Source: Peptoniphilus stercorisuis (GTDB lineage Bacteria > Bacillota > Clostridia > Tissierellales > Peptoniphilaceae). Taken from it: a stretch of 64,000 nucleotides of DNA. Each line of letters opens with the position of its first letter. Position 1 is the stretch's first letter. The position numbers and the translations under genes were made by a program. Positions 41,389 through 49,150 of this stretch are shown here, piece by piece. The stretch is taken from contig NZ_JAGGLJ010000002.1 in NCBI RefSeq assembly GCF_017874395.1, positions 62,001 through 126,000 on the forward strand, given 5' to 3'. Under the pieces are notes generated by a model. It was not told the DNA's origin and did not search any database. It saw only the letters and a program-made list of their open reading frames with translations.

Positions 41389-42804
41389 ATTAAATTTACA
41401 GAATTAGGAATTAGCAAGGGCTTAGATGAAGTTCTTTCTAGTAATGGTATTCTTGAACCAACACCTATTCAAGAAAAATCAATTCCACAAATATTAAAAG
41501 GTGAAGATATAGTAGGAAAAGCACAAACAGGTACGGGAAAAACACTTGCTTTTTTACTTCCAATATTTGAAAATATAGATGTTTCAAATAAAAACATTCA
41601 AGCTTTAATTATTTCTCCAACAAGAGAGCTTGCAAAACAAATAGCAGAAGAAGCGGAAAAACTTACAAAATATAAACATGTAAGAGTAACAACTGTTTAT
41701 GGCGGAGCTAGTATGCCAAATCAAATTAAGAGACTTAAAAAGGGAACTCAAATAGTTATAGGAACTCCTGGAAGACTTGTAGATCATATTAAGAGAAGAA
41801 CTATTAATATGAAAAATCTTAATTATTTAGTACTTGATGAGGCAGATGAAATTTTAAACATGGGATTTATTGATGATGTTCAATTTATTATTGATAAAAC
41901 ACCTAAACAAAGACAAACTCTTCTATTTTCAGCAACTATGCCAAAGAGCATAAAAAGTATTTCAAATTCTTCTACAAAAAATCCAGTACGTGTAGAAGTA
42001 GAAGAAAAAGACATAACAATAGATCAAATAGACGAGGTAACAATTAAAACTACAGATAGAAGAAAATATGATGATTTAGTTCAATATATAAATGACGAAA
42101 ATCCATTTATGGCAATAATATTCTGTAGAACAAAAATGAGAGTAAAAAATTTAGCTGAAAAATTAAGAGCAGAGGGCTTTGAAGCAGATGAGATTCATGG
42201 TGATTTATCACAAGCTAAAAGAGAAAAAGCCTTAAAGAGATTTAAAAATCTAAAAGTTAGATTCTTAGTTGCAACAGATGTAGCGGCAAGAGGTCTTGAT
42301 ATAAGTGGTTTAACACATGTTATTAACTACGATGAGCCAGAAAGAAGAGCTGAATACATCCATAGAATAGGTAGAACAGGTAGAGCTAAAGAAAAGGGAA
42401 CAGCTGTAACTTTTGTAGTTCAAAAAGACTTTGATAATAAGAGAAGAAGAGATAATAAAAAGAATTATTCAAAAAATAAAAAGAACTTCTCAAAAGATAA
42501 TAACAGAAGAAATTCTAAGAAAAATGATGGTTTTAACAAATTTAAAAAAGACAATAAAAAGTCAAAGGGCGATTACAGAAAATTTGATAAAGACCAAGAT
42601 AATAAAAATTCTGAGAATAGACATTCTGACAATAGAAATTCTGAAAACAAAAACTTTGATAGAAAAAAATCTGATCATAAGAAATCTGATCATAAGAAAT
42701 CTGATCACAGAAGAAATGACAACAAAGGAAAAAATTTCTCAAAGGATAATAATCAAAGAGGAAGAAACAAGAAATCAAATAAAGTTAAAGACTTATTAAA
42801 ATAA
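41389..42804 (+). CDS. DEAD-box RNA helicase, apparent AUU start
   Basis: A 471-residue RNA helicase. Q-motif (FTELGI...PTPIQEKSIPQ), motif I AQTGTGKT (about 45), PTRELA, TPGR, DEAD (about 150), SAT and HRIGRTGR (about 325) are all intact. From about 350 the chain is a low-complexity basic tail rich in N, K, D and S with a KKSDH tandem repeat. The usual C-terminal RecA2 extension is short. Homologues start MKFTELG; here that codon is ATT (41389), 7 bases after GAGG (41378-41381). No ATG, GTG or TTG is available in frame after the promoter. Upstream in-frame ATG 41347 and TTG 41329 overlap promoter boxes. Confidence 0.88.
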   Translation: MKFTELGISKGLDEVLSSNGILEPTPIQEKSIPQILKGEDIVGKAQTGTGKTLAFLLPIFENIDVSNKNIQALIISPTRELAKQIAEEAEKLTKYKHVRVTTVYGGASMPNQIKRLKKGTQIVIGTPGRLVDHIKRRTINMKNLNYLVLDEADEILNMGFIDDVQFIIDKTPKQRQTLLFSATMPKSIKSISNSSTKNPVRVEVEEKDITIDQIDEVTIKTTDRRKYDDLVQYINDENPFMAIIFCRTKMRVKNLAEKLRAEGFEADEIHGDLSQAKREKALKRFKNLKVRFLVATDVAARGLDISGLTHVINYDEPERRAEYIHRIGRTGRAKEKGTAVTFVVQKDFDNKRRRDNKKNYSKNKKNFSKDNNRRNSKKNDGFNKFKKDNKKSKGDYRKFDKDQDNKNSENRHSDNRNSENKNFDRKKSDHKKSDHKKSDHRRNDNKGKNFSKDNNQRGRNKKSNKVKDLLK

Positions 42805-42828
42805 ACACCAATTGGTGTTTATTTTTTT
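42803..42828 (+). terminator. terminator of helicase gene
   Basis: The 7-bp stem AAACACC/GGTGTTT with loop AATT and a following run of T's overlaps the stop codon. Confidence 0.85.
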
Positions 42829-42833
42829 GTTAT

Positions 42834-42861
42834 TTGACAAAAAGATAATTTATTATACAAT
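42834..42861 (+). promoter_or_regulatory. promoter of the thiamine operon
   Basis: TTGACA (42834-42839) and TACAAT (42856-42861), 16-bp spacer. The start near 42868 lies just before the TPP riboswitch. Confidence 0.75.
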
Positions 42862-42881
42862 TAATATTATAAATTAAATAT

Positions 42882-42968
42882 ATGGGAGTTAGAACACTAT
42901 CTGAGAGGAACTTGTATGAGTTCGACCATTTTAACCTGATATGGGTAATGCCAACGTAGGAATCTTAA
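42882..42968 (+). ncRNA. TPP riboswitch (THI element)
   Basis: The conserved TPP aptamer sequence is readable: GGGAG in the 5' strand, CTGAGAGG (42901-42908) for pyrimidine recognition, and AACCTGAT...GGGTAATGCCAACGTAGGAA for the pyrophosphate arm and closing helix. It precedes thiM, thiE and a HAD gene. A terminator hairpin at 42979-43007 suggests control by transcription attenuation: bound TPP favours termination. Confidence 0.95.
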
Positions 42969-42978
42969 TAAGTATTTT

Positions 42979-43007
42979 AGATGCGCTATTTGGTGCATCT
43001 TTTTTTA
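42979..43007 (+). terminator. riboswitch-controlled terminator
   Basis: AGATGC (42979-42984) pairs with GCATCT (42995-43000), followed by nine T's, directly after the TPP aptamer and before the thiM ribosome binding site. Confidence 0.8.
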
Positions 43008-43021
43008 TTTAGGGGGAAGAA

Positions 43022-43846
43022 ATGTTTAAAGAATTAATGAAAAATGTAGAAGAGAAAAATCCATTAACTCATTGTATAACAAATTATGTAACAGTTAATG
43101 ATTGTGCAAATATACTTCTTGCTGCAAAAGCATCTCCAATTATGGCAGATGATATAGAAGAAGTTGAAGAGATAGTTTCTATATATCAAGCTTTAGTAAT
43201 CAATATAGGAACTCTTAATAGTAGAACTGTAAAATCAATGATAGTTGCTGGTAAAAGGGCAAATAAGTTAAATATTCCAGTAATATTAGATCCTGTTGGA
43301 ATAGGAGCATCAAAACTTAGAAGAAAAAGTATAGATGAAATCTTAAAAGAAGTGGAATTTTCTGTAATAAGGGGAAATATTTCAGAAATAAAAGCTTTAC
43401 ATAATGGTTTTACAAATACAAAGGGAGTAGATGCAAGTAATAATGATGAAATAAAAGAAGAAAATATAGAAAAAATAATAGAACTTGCAAAAAATTTGTC
43501 TAAAAAAACAAAGTCAATTATTTCAATTAGTGGAAAAATAGATGTAATTGCAAGTGAAAATAAAGCCTATCTTTGCAGAAATGGAAATAGTATTATGCCA
43601 CTTATTACAGGAACAGGATGTATGCTAAGTTCATTAATTGGAGCATATATAGGAGCAAATCCAAATAATATTTTAGAATCTACTTTAAATGCAAATGTAT
43701 TAATGGGAATAAGTGGAGAACTTGCCTATGAAAAAATGATAAAAAATAATGCAGGAACAATGAGTTTTAGGAACTATTTAATAGATGAGGTTTATAAAAT
43801 GAACTATGAAAAAATAAAGGAGTTTAGTAAAATTGAAAGTAAATAG
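43022..43846 (+). CDS. thiM: hydroxyethylthiazole kinase
   Basis: A 274-residue ribokinase-like enzyme phosphorylating 4-methyl-5-hydroxyethylthiazole for thiamine salvage. Motifs: PLTHCITNYVTVNDCANILLA, NIGTL, ILDPVGIGASKLR and the anion hole/catalytic Cys region PLITGTGCMLSSLIGAY. It starts after AGGGGG and the TPP riboswitch terminator. thiE overlaps its 3' end by 14 bp. Confidence 0.95.
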   Translation: MFKELMKNVEEKNPLTHCITNYVTVNDCANILLAAKASPIMADDIEEVEEIVSIYQALVINIGTLNSRTVKSMIVAGKRANKLNIPVILDPVGIGASKLRRKSIDEILKEVEFSVIRGNISEIKALHNGFTNTKGVDASNNDEIKEENIEKIIELAKNLSKKTKSIISISGKIDVIASENKAYLCRNGNSIMPLITGTGCMLSSLIGAYIGANPNNILESTLNANVLMGISGELAYEKMIKNNAGTMSFRNYLIDEVYKMNYEKIKEFSKIESK

Positions 43847-44474
43847 AGAAGATATGAGATGTTATGTAGTTACAACAAGGGATTTTTTAGATGGAAGAGC
43901 TTTAAAAGATGATTGTGAAGAAATATTAAAAAATGGTGCTACATTTTTACAATTAAGAGAAAAAAACATAGACTTTGATGAATATGTAAATCTTGGATTT
44001 GAACTTAAAGAAGTTGCTAAAAAATATAATATTCCCTTTGTAATAGATGATAATATTGAAGTTGCAATAAAAGTAGATGCAGATGGAGTTCATATTGGGC
44101 AAAGTGATATAGATGCAAAAACTGCAAGAAAATTAATTGGTGAAGATAAAATACTTGGAGTATCAGCTCAAAATGTATATCAAGCAATAGAAGCTGAAAA
44201 AATGGGAGCTGACTATTTGGGAATCGGTCCTGTTTTTCCAACTAAGACAAAACCAAATGAAAAGTTAATAGATTTAGATGAAGTTAGAAGAATTAGTGAA
44301 AGTGTAAATATTCCAATTCTTGTAATAGGTGGAATAGATGATGAGAGTATCTATAAGGTGAAGAATTCAAATACAGATGGAGTTGCAGTTATTTCATATA
44401 TATTTAATTCTGATACAAAGGGTAAAAATACAAGAAAGTTAAGAGAGATATCAGATGAACTTTTTAGAAAATAA
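43833..44474 (+). CDS. thiE: thiamine-phosphate synthase
   Basis: A 213-residue TIM-barrel enzyme joining HMP-PP and thiazole phosphate to thiamine phosphate. It shows FLQLREKN, VIDDNIEVAIKVDADGVHIGQSD, GVSAQN, YLGIGPVFPTKTK and VIGGI, all family marks. The start is TTG 43833 with AAGGAG upstream, overlapping thiM. ThiD is not in the window, so HMP must be activated by an enzyme encoded elsewhere. Confidence 0.95.
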   Translation: MKVNREDMRCYVVTTRDFLDGRALKDDCEEILKNGATFLQLREKNIDFDEYVNLGFELKEVAKKYNIPFVIDDNIEVAIKVDADGVHIGQSDIDAKTARKLIGEDKILGVSAQNVYQAIEAEKMGADYLGIGPVFPTKTKPNEKLIDLDEVRRISESVNIPILVIGGIDDESIYKVKNSNTDGVAVISYIFNSDTKGKNTRKLREISDELFRK

Positions 44475-45108
44475 TATTAAATATATAATTTTTGATATGG
44501 ATGGTACATTAATAGATTCAATGTCTGCCTGGGATGATGTTGGAGAAAAAGTCCTATTAGAAAATAATAAAATACCTGAAAAAAATTTAATAGATACATT
44601 AAATAAAATGACCTTTGATGAATCTGCAAAATATTTAATAGAAAATTATAATCTAGAGATAAGTTTAGAAGAAATAAAAAAGAGATTTTATGAAATAGTT
44701 AAATATAAATATGAAAATACTATTTATTTAAAAGAGGGAGTAGAAGAATTTTTAGAAAAATGTAAAAAAAATAATATAAAAATGGCTATACTAACTGCAT
44801 CAAATAGAGAAATATCAGAAATTGTCTTAAAGAGATTAGATATATTAAAGTATTTTGAGTTTATTATGACAACAGAAGAAGAAAATTTAACTAAAAAAGA
44901 TGAGGGTATTTATATAAAAGCGTTAAAAAAATTAAATTCTAGTATTAAAGAGACTGCCATATTTGAAGATATGTTATATTCTTTAGAAATATCTAATTCT
45001 ATTGGAATTATGACAATTGGAGTTTTTGATAAATCATCTATTAAGGATATAGAAAAAATAAAGAAAACTTCTAATTTATTTATATATAGTTTTAAAGATT
45101 TAATATAA
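44455..45108 (+). CDS. HAD-superfamily phosphatase coupled to thiE
   Basis: A 217-residue HAD phosphatase of the beta-phosphoglucomutase-like subfamily. Motif I is FDMDGTLIDS (nucleophile Asp and acid Asp), the helical cap follows, motif II is ILTAS, motif III Lys is in the KKDEGIY region, and motif IV is IFEDMLYSLEIS. It overlaps thiE by 20 bp and is under the same TPP riboswitch. A role in thiamine metabolism is likely, for example dephosphorylating thiamine phosphate or a damaged precursor. That is inferred from position only. Confidence 0.88.
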   Translation: MNFLENNIKYIIFDMDGTLIDSMSAWDDVGEKVLLENNKIPEKNLIDTLNKMTFDESAKYLIENYNLEISLEEIKKRFYEIVKYKYENTIYLKEGVEEFLEKCKKNNIKMAILTASNREISEIVLKRLDILKYFEFIMTTEEENLTKKDEGIYIKALKKLNSSIKETAIFEDMLYSLEISNSIGIMTIGVFDKSSIKDIEKIKKTSNLFIYSFKDLI

Positions 45109-45130
45109 AAAACCACCGTCTAAACGGTGG
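45107..45130 (-). terminator. terminator of AlaX-like gene
   Basis: The GC-rich 6-bp stem CCACCG/CGGTGG with a 6-base loop. On the minus strand it runs into six T's, just past the stop codon at 45135. Confidence 0.85.
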
Positions 45131-45134
45131 AATA

Positions 45135-46262
45135 TTATTTGATAAGTGGATTTGATTTTTTAATTTCAATTAGGAAGCTTTCCATAACTCCTGCAAGTTG
45201 TTCAGATTTAACATTTGCTTGAATAGTAAACATATTGCCTGTTCCATTAACTGAAAACTTAGTAGACAATTTATCGAATATTGCTTTTAAATCAATGTTT
45301 AAATTCTTAGATCTTGCAACAAGTACTTGAGACATAGGTCCATTTGGAATTCCGTATATTTGAACGAAGTTATAATCATCCATAATATAATTTGAAATAA
45401 ATTTAATATCTTTAAAGTTTACATTTCTAACAACTTTATAAATATAATTTATTCCATCAACAGTAGTGGCAAGTTTTTTATATTCTTTAACAGTTTCAAG
45501 GCCTAATTCTTTTTCCATTCTTTTATTTTCTTCTTTTAAGTTGTCGCCTTTAGATTTTAAAGATTTAATTTCTTTTAAAATATCTTCATCACTATTTAAA
45601 AAGAGAATATTTTTTATATTATCAATTAATGTAAATTTTTCTCTATAATTTTTAAATCCACGGATACCACAAGAAATACTAAGAACAACTTTACCATCTA
45701 TTTTTTCAATATTAGAAATTTTTAAAATTGAAATTTCTCCAGTTCTTTTAAGACAAGGACCTGAATAATCAATAGAACCCATGCCCTTAAGTTCTATATA
45801 ACCTTCAAAAATATTAACTAGTAAGTTTGCATTAATCATATAATTTGCAAGATCTTCAAGTTGATTAATTGTATTAAAAGAGATATCCTTTTCTAAGAGG
45901 TATATTCTATTTGATATTTCATCAATTTTATAATCTTCAACATTAAGACTTGTAGAAGTTTTAATACATAACCTAGCAATGGCATTTCCAAGATTTTGTT
46001 GCATTATATCTAATCGTCTATCATAGTCTATTGCCATTTTCATAGATTCAGAATCACAACTAAAATAAGTGCTATTATTACCTTCAATAATTTTTGGTTT
46101 TTCGGAGTTTATTGTATATTTATCTCCATGTATATGTGAACTACCTAAAAAAATTATAGACTCTTCTGGTCTGCAATAAGTAATATTGTTAATATTTTTT
46201 TTATCTTCAACAGATGTTATATATTCTTTTTCATATGGATATTTAATATATCTATTTTTCAT
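45135..46262 (-). CDS. AlaX/alanyl-tRNA-editing-like protein with lost zinc site, DHHA1 end
   Basis: A 375-residue protein with the layout of long AlaX proteins: an N-terminal beta domain, an editing core, a coiled coil (about 240-265) and a DHHA1-like C-terminus (VARSKNLNI...GTGNMFTIQANV). The core line IDYDRRLDIMQQNLGNAIARL aligns with the usual DxxRRxxxMQxHTxxH, but both His of HxxxH are replaced (N and A). The following CxxxH is reduced to PCLKRTGE. So the zinc-dependent deacylase site is gone while the fold remains. Possible roles: tRNA binding without editing, or a new function. ATG 46262 follows GAGGG; GTG 46274 is an alternative. Confidence 0.72.
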   Translation of the reverse strand: MKNRYIKYPYEKEYITSVEDKKNINNITYCRPEESIIFLGSSHIHGDKYTINSEKPKIIEGNNSTYFSCDSESMKMAIDYDRRLDIMQQNLGNAIARLCIKTSTSLNVEDYKIDEISNRIYLLEKDISFNTINQLEDLANYMINANLLVNIFEGYIELKGMGSIDYSGPCLKRTGEISILKISNIEKIDGKVVLSISCGIRGFKNYREKFTLIDNIKNILFLNSDEDILKEIKSLKSKGDNLKEENKRMEKELGLETVKEYKKLATTVDGINYIYKVVRNVNFKDIKFISNYIMDDYNFVQIYGIPNGPMSQVLVARSKNLNIDLKAIFDKLSTKFSVNGTGNMFTIQANVKSEQLAGVMESFLIEIKKSNPLIK

Positions 46263-46376
46263 GTAATCCCTCACTTTACTCTATTATTTTAACACAATGA
46301 GAAAAATTATTAAATACGATATAATTTTTAAGCTTTAGGGTATGAAGCAAAGGGGAATTTTAAGGATGGTGATGCT

Positions 46377-48725
46377 ATGGATTTTTTTGCACAAAAGACA
46401 ATAGAAAAATATGGTAATAAAAATATATTTGATATTTATTTAATGAGAGTTCGTGGAATATACTATGATAATTTATCATCATTACAAATTATTTATGTGC
46501 TAGAAGGTGAGATTAGCATAGAACTTGATGGAGAAAAACGAATTTTTAAAAAGAATGATTTAATTATATTAAACCAATTTGAAAATAAATTTATATACAG
46601 TAATTCTAAAAACTTATTATTAATAACTACAATATACAATAGTTATTTAAAAAATTTAGGAACTATATATTATGAATCAAGGTTTGTTAATCAAATAAAT
46701 AGAAAAGAGTTAAAAGAAAATATATTAAATAACTTAATATTATTATATAAATCTAGTATAATCAAAGAAGAAAAAGAGATAAAGTTAAATATAATACAGC
46801 AAATTATTCAAATATTATTAAAGAACTTTATTTGCCAGAAATGTTTAATAACAGGAATATCTGAAAAAAGTAATTATTTAGAAGAAATTCAAAAATTACA
46901 TGAAAAAGGTCAAAAGGAATACTATAGCTTAAATGCAATAGCAAGTAATATCCATATAAGCATTTCCTATTTATCAAAGGTATTTAATCAATTAACTGGA
47001 ATAAATTATTCGGAATATATACAACAGCTAAAACTTTTTTATGCAACAACTTATGTTTTAAATACAAAAGATACCTTTGAATATATTGCAGAGATTGTAG
47101 GATTTGAATCTACTAAATCATTAAATAGAATATTTAATAAATATTTAGATACAACTCCTTCTAAATATAGGAAAAACTTTAAAAATATTACAGAGGATTC
47201 AAGTAAAGAAAATTTAAGAAATGAAAAAAGCTTTATAGAGATATTTGAGAAAAAAGATGAAATAAATTATGAAGAATATGTTCAAAAAAATTCCAAAAGT
47301 GACTATTCACAATATTCATATACAGAAGAAACTAAAAAAGTTGAAAAATTAAACAGAAATTGGCGAGTCATTAGAAATATAAAGACTTTAGGTGACTATT
47401 ATTTAAAAAATCTAGATTTAATTTTAGAGAAGATACCAATTGAAGAAATTATATTAAGATTTACAATGCTAGAAGACGATAAAGTATTGTTAACAGATTT
47501 AAATAGAAAAATAGAAGAATATGAATTAAATAGTTTGTTGACTAAATGCATTGAAAATAATATTAATTTAGTAATAGCACTTAGACTTGAAGATTTAAAA
47601 CCCTATAAAAATACACCTAGTATTGTAGAAACGAAAATTAAAAGAAGTAAAAAGTTTTTTGATTTAATATCAAATGCTATTGGAATGACCAATATGAAAA
47701 AATTCACATATATATTTGATATAGATAAAATTGGTGAATTTATGAAGGCAAATAGAAACTTAGAGGATTATGTAGAGATATTAAATATTCAAAAATCTAT
47801 ATTAGAAGAAAAACTAGGTACAAAGGATTATAAATGGGGATTTGAATTAGGAAATTTAACAGAATTAGAATTAAAAGAACTCCTTTTAAATTACAATAAA
47901 TTAAAAAATAAAGAAGAAGTAGGATTAAATCCAAGTATTATATCAATAAACTATGCAGACAAATATGAAAATGACATGATAACAGTAAAGGGTTTAGAAA
48001 ATATAAGAGAATATATAGATGATTCAATAGCAGAATTTGTAAGTATAGGTAAAGCATTTAATTTTCCTATTGAAAAAGTATATATAAAAAATTTATTTGA
48101 AGAAATAGATATATCTGATATCAATTATTTGTATAGAGATCTATTTTTAGTAAATCTAATGGTTGAATCATTTTTTTCCTATGACAGTAATGTAATTTAT
48201 GTTAGTGAGTATAAGGTAAAAGATAAAAATCAAGAAAAGAAATATTATTATCCAACATATAAAGACAGAAATGATTTTTATACACCAGTTTATTGGGCAA
48301 GTTTAATGGTCGATAAATTAAAGGGAAATATAGTGTATAATAAACCAGGTTGTCTAATTACAGAAAATTCAGATGATATATATGTTTTGATATATGGAAG
48401 TATAGTAGCTGATTATGCCTTTGCACAAAAAAATGGCTTTAGGAACTTAGAAAAACATAAAAGAAAAATAAAATTACAGATAGATAAATTGGAAGGAAGA
48501 TATAAAATAGTGACAGAAACATTATCTTTCGAAGATGCGACAGCAGGATATTTTTTAAAACATTTTGACAACTATAAGTACTTAACATCAGAAGAAAAAG
48601 ATTATATCAAAAGAGTGGCAATCCCAAGCCTAGATATATCATTAGAAGAAAAAGAACAAAATTCAATAGAAACAATAGAATATGCACCATTTAATCTAAT
48701 TTTAAGAAAGTATATAAAGTTATAA
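46377..48725 (+). CDS. AraC-family regulator with C-terminal GH39-like domain (copy 1)
   Basis: A 782-residue transcription regulator. Residues 1-110 form a cupin-like sensing domain (LQIIYVLEGEISIELDGE, LIILNQFENK). Residues about 183-268 form the AraC double helix-turn-helix (SISYLSKVFNQLTGINYSEYI, then IAEIVGFESTKSLNRIFNKY). Residues 300-782 resemble a glycosidase family 39 TIM-barrel plus beta-domain, seen in other large AraC proteins of Firmicutes. Obvious catalytic acid residues cannot be assigned. It probably senses a sugar or cell-surface state. A paralogue lies 0.4 kb downstream, and the adhesin/sortase genes follow. ATG 46377 after GGTGATG. Confidence 0.82.
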   Translation: MDFFAQKTIEKYGNKNIFDIYLMRVRGIYYDNLSSLQIIYVLEGEISIELDGEKRIFKKNDLIILNQFENKFIYSNSKNLLLITTIYNSYLKNLGTIYYESRFVNQINRKELKENILNNLILLYKSSIIKEEKEIKLNIIQQIIQILLKNFICQKCLITGISEKSNYLEEIQKLHEKGQKEYYSLNAIASNIHISISYLSKVFNQLTGINYSEYIQQLKLFYATTYVLNTKDTFEYIAEIVGFESTKSLNRIFNKYLDTTPSKYRKNFKNITEDSSKENLRNEKSFIEIFEKKDEINYEEYVQKNSKSDYSQYSYTEETKKVEKLNRNWRVIRNIKTLGDYYLKNLDLILEKIPIEEIILRFTMLEDDKVLLTDLNRKIEEYELNSLLTKCIENNINLVIALRLEDLKPYKNTPSIVETKIKRSKKFFDLISNAIGMTNMKKFTYIFDIDKIGEFMKANRNLEDYVEILNIQKSILEEKLGTKDYKWGFELGNLTELELKELLLNYNKLKNKEEVGLNPSIISINYADKYENDMITVKGLENIREYIDDSIAEFVSIGKAFNFPIEKVYIKNLFEEIDISDINYLYRDLFLVNLMVESFFSYDSNVIYVSEYKVKDKNQEKKYYYPTYKDRNDFYTPVYWASLMVDKLKGNIVYNKPGCLITENSDDIYVLIYGSIVADYAFAQKNGFRNLEKHKRKIKLQIDKLEGRYKIVTETLSFEDATAGYFLKHFDNYKYLTSEEKDYIKRVAIPSLDISLEEKEQNSIETIEYAPFNLILRKYIKL

Positions 48726-48894
48726 TAGTTGTTAATTTTCATGCACTACAAAGAAACACGCATAATTTAGAAAATTATTACAAGATTTAGAAAAAAAATG
48801 ACAAGTTATCACCAAATTAATATAAAAAAAATATAATAAAGAATAGATATAAAATAATAAGACATAACTAAAAAATTATGCTATTAATTATTCC

Positions 48895-49079
48895 TATATA
48901 TTGTAATATAATACAATATATATTTAGATAGAACATCGTTCTATAGGGGAAGATATTCGTTATATATTTATTAAAGGTGTAAGGGCTTACATTGAAATAT
49001 ATCTTGAATACAACATAAATTTTAATAACTTGAAATTCGTTGAAAAAGTAGATTTAGGGGAAATCTACTTTTTCTTTTT
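48895..49079 (+). other. hairpin-rich leader or small RNA ahead of second regulator
   Basis: In the 425-bp gap between the two regulators four paired elements occur in series. They are an 11-bp hairpin (48895-48905 with 48912-48922), an ATAGAAC/GTTCTAT hairpin (48927-48943), AAGATAT (48950-48956) pairing with ATATCTT (49000-49006) around a TGTAA/TTACA hairpin, and the terminator at 49042-49074. The rest of the gap (48726-48894) is AT-rich with no gene. It could be an attenuating leader of the second regulator. I recognise no Rfam class. Confidence 0.45.
49042..49079 (+). terminator. strong terminator upstream of second regulator
   Basis: A perfect 14-bp stem (49042-49055 with 49061-49074), loop AGGGG, then TTTTT. 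It is 72 bp before the ATG at 49151. Confidence 0.9.
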
Positions 49080-49150
49080 GTATTATTTTTTAGAATAAGA
49101 ATAATATAAAAAATAATTAATTGGTAAAATTATAGAAATGAGTTGATAGT

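Noticed and set aside
42431-42799. Overlapping plus-frame ORF in the helicase tail
   Set aside because: Arises from the A/G-rich low-complexity tail. It consists mostly of I, K and T with no start site.
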